Numbered from the stretch's first letter, positions 28,954 through 42,720 are shown. The stretch is DNA of 64,000 bases from Dimorphilus gyrociliatus (GCA_904063045.1 CAJFCJ010000018.1:744001-808000); one strand, 5' to 3'. Notes: generated from the sequence alone by a model not told the origin. Program-made: numbers and translations.

Positions 28954-31900
28954 TTAGATTTTATTGAATGTGAAGGAATTTAATTTATCGAAGCCAGATT
29001 TCTTTTCAGGCTTTTTATTATCTTCACTCGTGGTCTTTTGTTTAATTCTCTCTGCATAAATTTGTCTTTCTTCTTTTGGCAATGCTTTAAAACGTTTTGC
29101 GGCAAGTACCGCCATATCTTCAGAGGAAACATCTGGGTTTTCCTCTTCCAAACTTTCCTTATTTTCTTCTAACCATAATCCGAAAGCTGTCGGAATATTT
29201 TCTTTTTTCTTTTTAGAACTTGACGGTGTAAGGGTAGTCTGAGTGGTGCTCTTTCTTTTCACTGCTTTTTGAGGTTCATCTCCTTTTAGCTTCTCTCTTG
29301 AAGTCGGCTTCAAATCGTCAAAGACACTGCTTCCTCTCCTTAAAATGGGCGTCGAGTTTCCACTGTCGTTTGCCTTAAAAAAAGGATTAGATGAAAAAAA
29401 AATCTGTTAATTGAACTCACTCACTTTGAAAGGGTTTTGCCAGTTTTGGCTTTGAGGCGTTGAAGGTAGGCTATCCACAGATGGAGATTCCGATCGAAAT
29501 AATAAAGGCGTTGACGTAGGCTTAGGCTTAATCATTACCTCATCGTCATCTCTTTGGCTACTGTCGTCAAGAGTTTTTCTTTGAGAGTTATCTTCAACAG
29601 GCTGTTCTTTTGCGGCCAAGAAATTTAACTCCTCTTCCTCACTTTTCTCTCGAATAACATCATTCAAGCGTTCGGCAAGCGACATCAGTCCCAGTTTAGC
29701 GGCATATTTACTGGTCAAAGCGGCATTATGCGAATTTTTAGTCATTCTCGCTATTTCAATAGCCCTATATTCACGATCTTGTTTGCAAGCCATCTGAATT
29801 GATTTAAAAGTTCTAATAATGGAAAATTAACCAATATTAATAGATATTTACCGCAAACATTCTGATGAGTACTTCTTGCTCTCTAATATCTAATTGCCTC
29901 TTTTTGTCTTCATCATCGAACGCTTCTAACCAATCTTTGAGTACAACAGTTCGCCAGAGTTTTTCCTACAGTAACATGTGTGATTTACACTAATAATCAC
30001 AACAACGTAACACTTATCTTTTACCTCAAGTTTTGTCTTATCTTCTTCTGAATTCGCAAAAGGTAGGCGAATTGAGAGGGTAGTAATTACAGGCCATGGT
30101 AATGTTGGCGGATAAGTTGAACCTTTACAGAAAATGCATCGTATCTGTTCCGATTCTTCGCAGATACCGACCACAAAATACCCATCACTTTTACCCTTAG
30201 TCTATAAATCACATATTCGTATTTTAAAGACAAAACAAATAGCAATCAATTAAAGCTTACATGATCTTTTAAATTTGAAATTGGTACCCAACTATTTCCA
30301 AAAGACTTAACAAGCATACGCACAATTCCCCGGCTATCTACTGTACATGGAGATCCTTGTTGTGTAAATCTGTAAATATTCCAGTTCAGATTTCTACTAA
30401 GTGACAGTGATTTAATTATCTTACCCTATCCATGAAAGGCTAGACGCTGGAGACAAGCATAGTTGCTCTACGTATTCGCATTTAAAAGTCTTCGCTATTT
30501 TCATAATTTTTATTGCTAAGGAACTCTGGCAGTCATAAGGTATTCCCTTATGATATACAATCATCAATTGATCCTGGAAAGCCGACATACAAACAATTTT
30601 ACCTGGACTGCAAAAAACTTGCAGCTGAACACCACTTATACTTATAAGTCTAATAAAGTTTAAGTCTGTTGCAAGGGCAATCCACTTCTCACCAATACAC
30701 AAGGCTTCTACTTTTTCTGAATTTTCCAAGTTAAGTATCCATCTCTTGTTTGAATCCCAGCTGGCAAAGTGTTCACACATTACAGAACTTTGGTTGTCAT
30801 CATCACCTATCGATCCCAGGACGAAACATTTTTTACTGACATCACCCATGATATAATTAGCATCGTTGTGAATATGTACGGCGTGATGTGTTGCTTTGTC
30901 ATGAAAAGTTATGTCAATTGAATTTTCATCTTCCGTTTGATAATGGCGAATTACGCCTACCATATTCCACATCATAAACCGATGAGGCAGATGGAGAGGA
31001 GTAGAGCCTGGCTGAAAAGCTTTCTGGGGTTCTTTCGGTTTCCAGGTGTCAATAGGAACATGTTTAATAATTTCTTTAATTTTAGTCTTGCTTTCCATTT
31101 CAGAATTTTCATCATCAATTATTTGAGTACCACCAGCTTTGCATCAATAATAGATTATTAAAAAAGTCTATTAAATAAAAATGATAGAGTATACTTGCTA
31201 AGTCCTCCTCATCTTCAAATCCAAATGCTGATAATGTCTTTTTCTTTATAGCTGAAATATCAACATCACTATCCCTATCGTCAAACAAATCGTTTAAATT
31301 TTCTTCACTCTCTTCTTTGGCGGACTCTTTATAATTTTCGTCTAATTTCAATTCTTCAGTTAAACAAAGTTGACCCTGTTTATCTGTGAAGATAAGTTGT
31401 TCTTTTGATGGATTCCATGAGAGAGATGTAATAGTTCGCTTATGAGGATGTCTCTCCGAAAATATTAATTCCTTTGATTTCAAATTCCACATAAAAATAT
31501 GACCGTCTACAGTTGCTGCACTCAGATTTTTTCCAGTTGAAGAGAAACAAACAACATTTATGAACTATGAAATATAAGTTTATTAGAAACTTCTCAATTT
31601 GGTTGTTTAAGTTTGTTACCTCATGATTTTCTATATTGGTTTTCAAAGAAAAGTTACAAGCCCATAGTTCATCTTCAAATAGTATATCAACAGTTTTCTC
31701 ATTTGGTACAGCCAGGTGCTAAAAAATTTTTTAATTTCTCAATATTAAACGAAACACTGAAATTGAAATATACCTCGCCATTTGGTGAAAAGGCTAACTT
31801 ACACAAGGTTTTTGCATAGCTGTAACAACAAAGTAACATTTATTCATGGCATATTTATGAAAAATGAAATTTTGCTAACTGAAAGTCATTCCCAATTGGT

Positions 31901-32636
31901 ATACACTTGTGTTTTTCCATGCATAATCCAGTTTGATCCCAAATTTTAACATATCCATCTAAACTGGCTGTAGCCTATAATAATAGAAGTTAAAAATAGC
32001 AAATGGGAAAATATATTTAAAAAAATACTACCAATGTTTGACCAGATGATTGCAGGTCTACTGCTAAAATTGGAGCCTCGTGTTGAGAAATATTCAATAA
32101 AATCTTGAAATTTGAGATTTTCACAAGTTTTGCGGTAAAATCACTAAAAAAATTCAACTTTTTATAATTTTTCATCGTATTAATGGATATAATTACCTTG
32201 AAGCGGAAAATAAAAAATCTCTTTTAACTTTTACTGAAGTTACAGTTCCAGTGAATCTAACTACAGTTCCGTCATCTACAGCGTCAGGATATGTATATTT
32301 CCTTACCACATTTTCTACACCAACGAAAAAAGCATTCTCCTGTTTTTAACAGTTTATAATATAATTATCGAGTTGAGAGAATTAACATGTATCAAAATAC
32401 CGAGAAATCAATGGCTGTTATGCATTCTCCAACTGAAATAGTTTTTGGATCTTTATCTTCATTTACATCCCAGATTTTTACATCTCCTTCCCGACCGCAA
32501 GAAAGAATTTGACTATAAGTATGAAAAGTTTGTAATACTGAGCGATAAAATATATATTAACAGACGGCTACCTTCCATCACTTGAAAAGGTAAAATCACT
32601 ATGACCTTCAGTGTGGGCTACCTTTACTTCTATCAT
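28954..32636 (-). CDS. WDHD1: WDHD1 / AND-1 / CTF4 replisome hub
   Basis: Fourteen exons (minus): 32572-32636, 32401-32512, 32197-32339, 32032-32143, 31880-31974, 31774-31819, 31620-31718, 31195-31564, 30425-31136, 30261-30369, 30025-30201, 29852-29965, 29425-29793 and 28954-29373; 980 aa. The start MIEVKVAHTEGHSDFTF aligns with the family. Residues ~1-310 form a WD40 propeller (GYVKIWD, FMWNLKSKEL). The SepB-type second propeller (~390-650) opens with FQPGSTPLHLPHRFMMWNMV, almost identical to vertebrate WDHD1. A helical segment and linker follow. The C-terminus holds an HMG-box-like motif (FGLWLEENKESLEEENPDVS). The family couples CMG helicase to DNA polymerase alpha. Its start lies head-to-head with TOP3A. 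Confidence 0.95.
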
Positions 32637-33282
32637 CTTTCGGATTCCTTCGTGTAGACTCAATCTTCTAGAGAATAAGAATGATGTAGTAGAAGTGTTA
32701 GTGCGATAGTAATAGGTTTTGGCGGGAAGTCAGCCAATGAGGTCTGCTCTGAACAGTATGGAACACATACCACACTTTTCAGAAAGTTTAAATCGTCGTT
32801 TCAATATTATTATGTGATCCTTGGTAATATCATATTTCCACATTTTTCTTATTCTTAATGTTTGTTCGAAGATAGACAAACAATATATTGTAATTATTTA
32901 GATTTTTAAGTTTTATTATTTAATTTTTTTGGGGAATTATATTCAGGCATTTAAACTCATATTTTACCATATGACATGGCTGTATTTTAGCTTGTAAAAA
33001 ATATTTCTTTATTTTTCATGACAAATTTAAAAGAAGTTCTTTATAATAAGATAACTGGTAAAATATAGCTCGGCCTAGATCCGGTCGCGCCACTTTTGTA
33101 ATATCGCTCATTACAAACCTTTCTTCCAATGTTTAGTTTAGCTCAAATTTATTGATGAAGTTCCTTTCTCAGAATAAATTCTCTTACATTAAATCTGAAT
33201 TTGATATGAATTCATTTAATCTTAAAAGGGATCAATTCTTAGAGGGATTTATTGCGAAATAAACTATTTTTTCGTTTCTCGA
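32637..33282. promoter_or_regulatory. Divergent promoter, WDHD1 / TOP3A
   Basis: A 646 bp head-to-head interval between two DNA replication and repair genes. A GC-richer patch (CTCGGCCTAGATCCGGTCGC) lies at about 33070-33090. No coding sequence is supported. Confidence 0.45.
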
Positions 33283-36200
33283 ATGTTGATTCGTTTCATC
33301 ACTTGTTTGCGTTCGTATTCATCAGCTGCTTATGGGAAAATGCCGAGAGTCCTAAATGTGGCAGAGAAAAATGATGCGGCCAAGTCGTTGGCAGCAATGT
33401 TGTCTAAAGGACACTGCAGGAGAGTATGTTAATTCAAATTATTTGTATTCTTTCACTCATGATCTAAAGAGATTGTAAACAAGCGGAGATAAGAAAAGTT
33501 TAATTAATAAAACAGCAATTCGAAGAAAAAAAATGTTAATATGGTATTTTTTTTTTTAGAGAGACGGGCTATCAAAATACAACAAAATATATGAGTTTGA
33601 GTATAATTTGTTCAATACTCCAAGCACAATGATTATGACTTCTGTATCTGGTCATCTATTAACTTGGGAATTTACTCCTCAGTTCACAAACTGGCGTTCT
33701 TGTAATCCGGTTCAACTTTTCACTGCTCCTGTTTATAAAAAATGTCCTCCAGATTTTGAAGGAATTAAGAAAACACTTGAACGAGAAGTAAGAAATTGTG
33801 ATAAATTAGTCGTCTGGACCGATTGCGATAGAGAGGGAGAAAATATAGGGTTTGAAGTCATAGAAGTTTGTAAAAAAGGTATTAAATCAATTTATCATGC
33901 AAATTTGTTAATATTAATAACTCTTTGTAATCTTTTAGTAAAGCCTAATATTCCAGTGTACCGAGCTAAATTTTCAGAGATTACTGCAGGGTTTGTGATT
34001 ATAGTACATTTAGTAAAATTATGGATTATCACTTTTCGTTAATAGAGCCGTTCATCGGGCCATTAACAACCTAATAGCGCCTGACGAATTCACAAATGCA
34101 GCAGTTGATGTACGATCAGAGCTAGACCTTCGAATTGGTGCCGCTTTTACTAGATTCCAAACTCTTCGACTTCAGAGTGCTTTTCCTCAAAGTTTGGGAG
34201 GCGATAATAATCAATTAATTTCTTACGGATCCTGTCAATTTCCAACTTTGGGATTTGTTGTGGAGAGGTATAAGCAAGTTGAAGATTTTGTTCCGGAACC
34301 GTTTTGGAAAATAAGAGGTAAACAATTGATAGAAAACAAAGCTTTAGGAGTCAGTATAAATTTATTTTTAAAAAGTGACCCATGAGAACGACGGATCTAG
34401 CGTTGATTTTAGTTGGAAAAGGTTGGGAATCAAACACTCAAATTTCACTAAAATAGTTCATTTAATACTTTTTCAGAAATCGTCTGTTTGATTACGATTT
34501 ATGTTTGGCTCTATATGAACAATGTATTGAAGTAAGTGAATTAATATATCAAATTTAAGAAAATTAATAGTCAAAATCCACAGGTTCCCATAGCTAATGT
34601 TACTGACGTTAGAACTCGCCCTAAATCTAAATGGCGTCCAGTAGCATTAGATACTGTCGTAAGTTGAAGAATTTTTATCACTTTCTGATATCTACTTATT
34701 TTAATATTTATTAAAGGAACTTGAGAAATTAGCTTCAAGAAAGCTTAGAATTAATGCTAAAGAGACAATGAAAATTGCTGAAAAATTATATACTAAGGGT
34801 TTTATATCTTATCCCAGAACGGAAACCAATATCTTTCCTAAAGATCTCAAATTCAATGACTTGATACAACAACAAACTAGAAATCCAAACTGGGGAGGTT
34901 ACTTTGTATATGCCTCATTAATTTTTATAAATTTCATATTATTTTAACAGAGTTTGCTTCTCGTCTTTTAATGGATGGTGCTAACCCAAGAAATGGGCGA
35001 AAAACTGATCAGGCTCATCCTCCTATTCATCCAACAAAGTATGCTGATTCTTTACAAGGAAACGAAGCTCGAGTGTATGAATTTGTGGTGAGGCGGTTTC
35101 TGGCGTGTTGTTCAAAAGATGCTCAAGGTTTTGAGACCACTGTGGACATTGAGGTCAATAAAGAACTTTTCACGGCTCAAGGACTAATGATAACAGAGAG
35201 GAATTACTTAGAAGTTTATCCATATGACAATTGGAGTGATAAAACCTTGCCGGTGTATAATGTCAATGTAACACATTTCTATTCGGTTTATTTATTAATT
35301 TATCATGAATTTACGTCGGTGACAAATATTTTGCAGGATAGTTTTGAGCCCAAGTCGATAGACTTGGTAGATGGATCAACGACAGCACCGCCTCTCTTGA
35401 CCGAGGCGGATCTGATTGCTCTTATGGAAAAACATGGTATAGGAACTGATGCAACTCACGCTGAACACATAGAAACAATTAAGTCAAGATTATATGTTGG
35501 ATTACGTGAAAACAAATTTGTACCTGGAGAACTTGGTATGGGGTTGGTAGAAGGCTATGATTCAATGGGTTTTGAAATGTCAAAACCACACCTAAGATCA
35601 GAACTAGAAGCAGACCTGAAAGCAATTTGCGAAAGGAGAAAGAATAAAGATGGTTAAATATTTTTAATTCATTTTCAGCATTAAATAATAAAAAAATTTT
35701 CTTGTCAAAACTTGTAGAAGTACTTCAAGAACAAATAACAAAATATAAATCTGTCTTTGAGGAAGCGTTTAGACAAGCTTCAAAATTAGACAATGCACTA
35801 GCTTGCTATTTTGGTTCGGCTCAAGAAGTTCGTGAACAAGGTATATATATGCTACTTGAAAGACTTCCCCCAAAATTAAACTTTATCCCAACAACAGATT
35901 ATATACCAGAAGTTGTGGAGAAAATTTTAACTTGTCCGGCGTGTTCAAGTGATATGGTTTTGAAGAAAAAAAAGGATAATAAAGGCTGGTTTATAAGTTG
36001 TGTTGCTTTTCCAAACTGTAAAACAGTTTGTTGGTTACCGTCATCTGTTTTGGAAGCCAAAGTAACGAATGATATTTGTGACAGGGTAACAGAAGTTATA
36101 TTTAAATAATTTTAGATAATCTTCCTTGTATTTTGTAGTGCCATTCAACAAAATTGATGCAGTTTAAATTTCGACAAGGAACCGCTCCAATGCATATGCA

Positions 36201-37210
36201 ACCAATTTATAATGGCTGTGTTGTCTGTGATAATGAACTAAAAGATACTTTAAATTTTCGATTATCTGAATCAACTGTAATCTCCCCTCCAAACGCTAGA
36301 AACATAGCTACTCCAGTTCAATCTGTTCGTAGTAGTCAACAGTCTAGAGGCAGTTCATCAACAACTGATAGAACTAGAACCGTATATCCGAAAACTGATT
36401 TAAAGAGCGAACGATCACATGGAATGAGAAGTTTTTTAGGTGCTCAAAATGCCTCTCAAAATTTCGGTAACGTTAGTGATACTGTCGTTTGCAATTGTGA
36501 AACAGACGCAAAGTTAGTTGAAGTAAAAAAAGAGGGCCCAAATAAAGGGCGAAAATTTTATACTTGCTCAACATCAAATTGTCGATTCTTTCTTTGGGCC
36601 GATGAACCAAAGTCATCGACTCAAAATGATCAAGTGAAGTGTAAATGTCCTGCAATTGCTAAAAAACTAACATGCAAAAATGGTCAAAATAAAGGACGAC
36701 CTTTCGCCGCGTGTCCTAACGATAAATGCGGATTCTTCGAATGGCAAGACACTGATTCTAGTCAAAGCCATAATCAACCTTCCAGTCAAGGTTTTCAGAG
36801 CCAAAGTTTTCAGAGCCAAACACAATCGAGAAAACCGTCTATGATTGGTAGATCTAAGAAAAACTATTCTGGTAATACCACTCAGATTCAGCAATCGTCC
36901 GGAGAAGACAGGAGATGCGCTTGCGGGGAAGTGGCCATTCTGTAAGTTGTCTCAATTTATGATGATTCTAAACATTTGAGCTAAATAAATTTATTTTCTC
37001 AGAAAAGTCGTATCAAAGAACAATGCAAACAAGGGACGGCAGTTTTATAGTTGCCCTAAGCGAAGTTGTAACTTTTTCGAGTGGATTGATGAAAAAGGCG
37101 ATAATGATAACAACCTGGATGATTCAGTAACAAGATCTGCTAAAAAGCGAAAGTGTGGCTATTGTAATGAGCAAGGACACGATAGAAGAAATTGCCCACG
37201 TAAAACTTGA
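33283..37210 (+). CDS. TOP3A: DNA topoisomerase III alpha (type IA)
   Basis: Exons 33283-33423, 33560-33878, 33939-33990, 34046-34317, 34376-34421, 34477-34531, 34584-34658, 34717-34897, 34951-35261, 35337-35652, 35718-36085, 36139-36941 and 37003-37210; 1048 aa. The first 19 residues (MLIRFITCLRSYSSAAYGK) look like a mitochondrial presequence, and Met20 (MPRVLNVAEKNDAAK) aligns with the nuclear form. The Toprim motif is WTDCDREGENIGFE. The catalytic Tyr lies in GFISYPRTETNIFP. The C-terminus has a four-Cys zinc motif (CPACSSDM...SCVAFPNC), three GRF-type fingers (KEGPNKGRKFYTCS, GQNKGRPFAACP, NNANKGRQFYSCP) and a CCHC knuckle (CGYCNEQGHDRRNCP). The family works with BLM/RMI to dissolve double Holliday junctions and decatenates mtDNA. 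AATAAA is at 37234-37239. Confidence 0.96.
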
Positions 37211-37902
37211 TAAGAAAAAACAATATAACTGTCAATAAAATAGAGCAAATGTCTTTGTAAATTATATATTCCAATTCGCTATTTCTGTATGATATAACTG
37301 TCGGATTAACGTAAATAAATCTATAAATGGTGTTTTCTTGGTTAAGAACTGAAAAAATACAAGACATTAAAGTGTATATAAGTTTGAAAAAGAGAATTGA
37401 ACATTTAGTATACAATGAGTTATATAGGGAAACGATATTAGAAACTATTGGATTAATCATGCCTTTCTGGTGTAGAATATCTTTATATTAGCTGAACTAT
37501 AAAATATATGTAGAAATGGCCAATTTAGTCTCCAATAATCAGATAAGTCTAGTGTAGAGAAGTATATATTTATTCTAAAACAGGATAAATTACTTATAAG
37601 TTTATAGCGGGATAGTTTAAATTTTCAGAGCTTTCAGTAAAAACTGGTCAATACCTACATATATATGTATATATATATATATTCTTCTTGGCATCCCCTC
37701 AATAAATGATATTTTGCCAAACATGTTGTGAGCGTGCTCAAATTTTTCAGTCATTTCTATCTATAGCTCAAGGCTTATAGAAATAATTATTATATATCAA
37801 TTATTTAATAAAGTTGCAGTAATTTGCGTTTAATTTACAAAGCTGTTTTAGCATACATTTTGATTTTTCTGATAATTTACCGTATATACTGAGTGATATT
37901 AG
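37211..37902. other. Intergenic TOP3A to ValRS
   Basis: A 692 bp AT-rich interval with the TOP3A poly(A) signal (37234-37239) and a short TA run at about 37662-37681. The minus-strand ORF at 37140-37460 overlaps the TOP3A end and is low-complexity. No gene is supported. Confidence 0.5.
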
Positions 37903-40900
37903 ATGAAAATGCTAGTAAATCTCCGCCGGGTCACAGTAAACTCTTCGAATATTAACATTAGCCGAAGTATATCTAAGCTAGAAGAAAAGAAATTGAGGAA
38001 GGAAAAGAGGAAACTTGAAAGATTGGAAAATCAAAGGAAAAAGTTGGAAAAAAGAGATGCTAAAGAGAAAGTTGATGATAGTTACTATGATAGAACTTTA
38101 AAAGCTGGTGATAAGAAGAATGTAACATTAGGTCTGCCATCGAAATATAATAGCCAATTTGTTGAGTCAACTTGGTACGATTGGTGGGCTAAAGAGGGTT
38201 TTTTTACGCCTAAAGCAGAGGTAATAATATTTATAAAATTCTTCATTTATCTGACTTTGACATTGAATCTGAAATTAATCGTTTAGAAAGATAAGAATTC
38301 TTTTACGATCTGTCTTCCACCTCCAAATGTAACGGGAACCTTACATTTAGGACATGCTTTAGGAGTTGTAATTGAGGATAGTATAATAAGGTATCATAGA
38401 ATGAATGGTAAAAATGCATTATATATTCCTGGCTGCGATCACGCTGGTATTGCCACCCAAGTTATAGTTGAGAAATATTTAGCTAAGCAAGGAAAAACTA
38501 GGAATGATATGGAGAGAGAAGAATTTATTGCTCAAGCTCAAATTTGGAAGAATGAGTATGTTTCTTAAAGAACAAAGTGATAAAAAGTTTATTTTGTTTT
38601 TTCAAAAAAAAACAACAGAAAAACTGCAGAAATAAGTCAACAGTTAAAAAAACTTGGTGCTTCAGTTGATTGGAATAAGTTTTGTTTTACTATGGACGAC
38701 GTTAGGAATAATTCTTATATAAAGACTTATACGTTAATTGGTATTAAAAGAATGTTTTTCTCTATAGAACATGAATCAAGCAGTGCACGAAGCATTTTTA
38801 AAACTATTCCATAAAGGACTCATTTACAGAGCAAACAAACTAATTAATCATTGTTGTACTTTAAATTCTACGATATCGGATATCGAGGTGAAAATTAATT
38901 CTTTCCCTTTATAGCTTTTGTAACAATTTATCTCTTTCAGATTGAAAATGTAGAGATAAAAACACCAACAAAACTAAAAATTCCTGGCTACGATGAAAAA
39001 CTAGAATTCGGAAAAATTGTAGAATTTTCTTATCCAATATTCGATTCTAGTAAGACTTTAACTATTTAGCAATCGTTACTTTCATCTAATTAACATACTC
39101 TTAAAAATTTTATTTTGTAGAAAATGAAGAAATTGTTGTAGCAACAACTCGCTTAGAAACTATGCTTGGAGATGTTGCTATTGCTGTTAATCCTCGTGAC
39201 AATCGTTATTCATCATTGCATAATAAAAAAGTTATTCATCCCATCACGAAAAGACTCTTGCCCATTATCTGTGATGAAAGTGTTGATATGGAATTTGGAA
39301 CAGGTGACCTCAATAGAAAATATCATTAATCTCTAATTAACTTTGCCAAATAATTAGGTGCAGTTAAAATTACCCCAGCTCATGATTTTTCTGATATGGC
39401 TATGGCCGAGAGGCATAACTTAAGAAAGGATATTACTGTTATTGACGACAAGGGATATATGATTAATTGTCCATTTCCGTTTTCTGTAATTAAGCTTGTA
39501 ATGTACACTTGAAATGTATTCCTAAGAAAATCTTTCCAATTTCTAGGGTCTACCAAGATTTATAGCTAGAATGGCGGTTAAAGACTCGTTAAAATCATTT
39601 GGATATTATAAGGGGGAAAAAGAGCATTCAATGTCTCTACCTATTTGCAGGTAGAATAAAGAATCACTAAATTGGTTAATACTGTAGATTAATATATTTT
39701 AATTTTATTCAAGTCGATCAGGAGATGTAATTGAACCCAGAGTTAAAGCTCAATGGTTTATTAATTCAAAGGAAATGGCTAATAGAGCTATAGAGGTTAT
39801 ATAATACAAATGTTAAAATCAATTATTTGTTATTCACTGAATTCATTATTTATCAGGTGGTACAGAATGGTAAATTGAAATTTAAACCGGCTTATTTTGA
39901 AAATATTTGGAATAATTGGCTAGAAAATATTCAGTAAGACACTTCTATTTTTTATGAATAAGATTTATTGATTGTTTATTATTTGCTTTTATGAATAAGA
40001 TTTATTGGTTGTTTATAATTTGCTTTTTTTTAAAAAGAGATTGGTGTATTTCACGACAACTATGGTGGGGGCATAGAATACCTGCTTACAATGTGTTAGG
40101 TGTAAACGACGACTCTGTATGGATAGCGGCGAGAAATTTTGAAGATGCGAAAAGAATAACTAGGGAGAAATTTGGCATAGATGATACGGAATTTAGTCTA
40201 AAACAGGGTACGAATTTCACATTATTTCTTTTCCTAGTCCTATAAAAGAGACTCATTTTTTTTTCTTAAATTCAGATGATGATGTCTTAGATACGTGGTT
40301 TTCCTCGTCACTTTATCCTTTATCTTCATTGGGCTGGCCACAAAATGTTTGTTTTTATAAAAAAAATACAATAGTAATCAAAAGACTAGTAAAATTCTTT
40401 CAGACAAGAGACTTTAGAAACTTTTTTCCTACCAACGTTTTAGACACTGGAAGCGATATTTTATTTTTTTGGGTGGCTAGAATGGTTATGATGTCTTTAG
40501 AATTAACTAATCAACTTCCTTTCGATACCGTACTTTTCAAAAATAAATTAGTGTTATTTATTGTAGTCTAAGGGGGGAATTTTTGAAATAATACAGGTTT
40601 TACTTCACTCAGTTATCAGAGATGGAAATGGTAGAAAAATGAGCAAATCCTTAGGTAATGTTATCGATCCAATGGACGTTATTAACGGTACTTCCCTAGA
40701 GGTATTAACAGATTGATTTACATAATTTTCATTTGGAAATATCTTTCATTATTTATTAGAGTTTAAAGAACCGATTAGACGATAGTAATTTATCAACAAC
40801 TGAAATAAAAACAGCTAAAGAATGTCAGGAAAAAGATTTTCCATTTGGTATTGAATCCTGCGGAAGTGATGCTTTACGTTTTGCACTTGCATCTTATAAT

Positions 40901-41998
40901 TTTTATGGTAAAAATTATTTGAATATTCGTTATTTTCTTTGTAAATATATAGCAAATTTTTTATAGAACCTCACGTAAACATCAACATCAATCACATCGT
41001 TACAAGTAAACGGTTTTGCAATAAAATATGGAATACTTTTAAATTTATTCAAAATAGACCTTCAACTAAGCAGAATATCAATTTAGTATGACTTTAAGTA
41101 TTCGTAGTAATAGTAATTTTATCATTTATACTTTTAATATATTAAAGAAAGAAGAATTAAATATTATGTCTTCAACTGATAAATGGATTTTGAGTAGATT
41201 ATATAATGTTATCAAAGATGAAGATTTTAAAAGTTACGAATTATATAGAATATGCGATAAATTGGAAAGTTTTTGGAAGAATGATTTTTCCGATATTTAC
41301 TTGGTTTGTATTGGGAAAAAAAGAGATTTAAATTTATTGACTTACGATATCTTTTATAAAAAAGGAATACGCAAAAAATGAATTGGATAATGAATTGATT
41401 ACAAATATTTTAAACGTTGTTCTAGAGACATTAATCAAGGCTTTACATCCTTTTATGCCATTTATAACTGAAGAATTATATCAAAGAATGCGAATCCGTG
41501 GGAAAAGAGAGAGTATTTGTATTACTCCTTATCCGAAATCAGAGGATTTTGTTTGTTTACTTATAACTTAATATCTATTCTCTATTCTCCATTCTTATGC
41601 ATATCTTTTCCTTTTTTCTTTTCTCAAATAGGAGGCTTTCAAAAACGAAGCCCTTGAAAATAATATGCAGTATGCAAGAAATATAGTATCAGCGATACGT
41701 TCAAAGAGAACCCAATTAAAGTTAACAACAGAAAAACAAAATGGTTAAGTATTAATTAAAAAATACCCAAAAAAAACGCTCATTTATTAAAATATATAAC
41801 AATTACTCTTCTTTAATATCAGTTTATATATCCACGACGTGTGCCGAGAAATTAAACATCGTTGAGTCTTTTTCTACAGTTATCAAACTTCTCTCGAAAT
41901 CTGCAACTGTTGAAACGTTTACCAAATACGATAAATTAGATAAGAATTGGCAAGAATGTTCTACTATAGATGATTGTAAAATATTTATCAAGTATTAG
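37903..41998 (+). CDS. VARS: Valyl-tRNA synthetase (class I)
   Basis: Twenty exons: 37903-38220, 38287-38555, 38619-38700, 38768-38887, 38941-39049, 39121-39303, 39358-39485, 39547-39650, 39714-39795, 39857-39933, 40038-40207, 40276-40346, 40404-40529, 40597-40701, 40760-40907, 40967-41085, 41148-41303, 41365-41550, 41632-41743 and 41823-41998; 946 aa. HIGH is in [21 protein letters not shown] in [14 protein letters not shown]. The CP1 editing domain has [28 protein letters not shown] and [11 protein letters not shown] are ValRS hallmarks. The N-terminus ([20 protein letters not shown]) is basic and Ser-rich like a mitochondrial presequence, followed by a K/E helix. There is no GST-like domain, unlike vertebrate cytosolic ValRS. 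A mitochondrial or dual-targeted enzyme is likely. The C-terminus is uncertain: TAG at 41996, or a further splice (donor 41995, acceptor ~42147) adding about 15 residues. Confidence 0.92.
39951..40023. repeat. 37-bp tandem duplication in ValRS intron 10
   Basis: The unit TTTATGAATAAGATTTATTG plus 17 nt occurs twice head to tail (39951-39987 and 39988-40023) with two mismatches. It accounts for the unusual length (104 nt) of this intron. Confidence 0.85.
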
Positions 41999-42720
41999 AA
42001 TTTCAGTATCAAACGCCTTTTACACTTAAGAATCAATTCTCCCATGAGAATTTGAAAAACATGCTAATATTTGTCTTTTGAGTACAAATACAAATAAGCT
42101 TATAAAATGATTATTTTTTAATTCTTTATTAGGTAAACAAACTAGACGAGAATCTCAAGAAGATTTTGATGTTGTTTTAAAGTTATAAACATGCGAAATG
42201 TTGATTTGTACCGTCAACATTATGCACACGGGGCAAGAATTACCCATTCAAAACATAGAAATTAGGTTAAGGAGAAGTTTAAATGTAGTTATGTCTGGGG
42301 GAAAGAATGGTTCAAAATATACTATATATTGTTTATTTCTTCAGTAAATTTTATGAATGCAGTATGCAGGCTGATGAACTTTTTTTTTTACTGTGATAAT
42401 AGAAAATAAAGCTTTAAAAGTTTTTCGAAACTTTATTGACCTGGAGAAAACATGTAAGACAAATCATAAGACCGATATGTAATTAAACAAACTTATAATA
42501 TTAAATCGATAGGTGGCTCTGTTAATGATTGTTCAAGCAATTTTGGAAGACAGTTATTCTGATATGAATAAATCGTCTTATTACAAAAGTAATTTTTTTA
42601 AAGAGTAAAGTATTGTGGGAAAAAAAAAAGCTTAACTGAGTAAAAGAGCTAACACATATATCAGTTAACAATAGATCTCTTTTTTAAGGTAGTGCAGGAA
42701 AGCTAGTTGAAATCTTATTT

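Noticed and set aside
31190-31201. GC donor for WDHD1 exon 8 (TTA|GCAAGT)
   Set aside because: It puts the next exon out of frame. The GT donor five bases downstream (GCAA|GTATAC) keeps the frame.
37140-37460. Minus-strand ORF of 106 aa
   Set aside because: It overlaps the end of TOP3A and is Phe/Leu/Ile-rich low-complexity sequence from AT-rich DNA.
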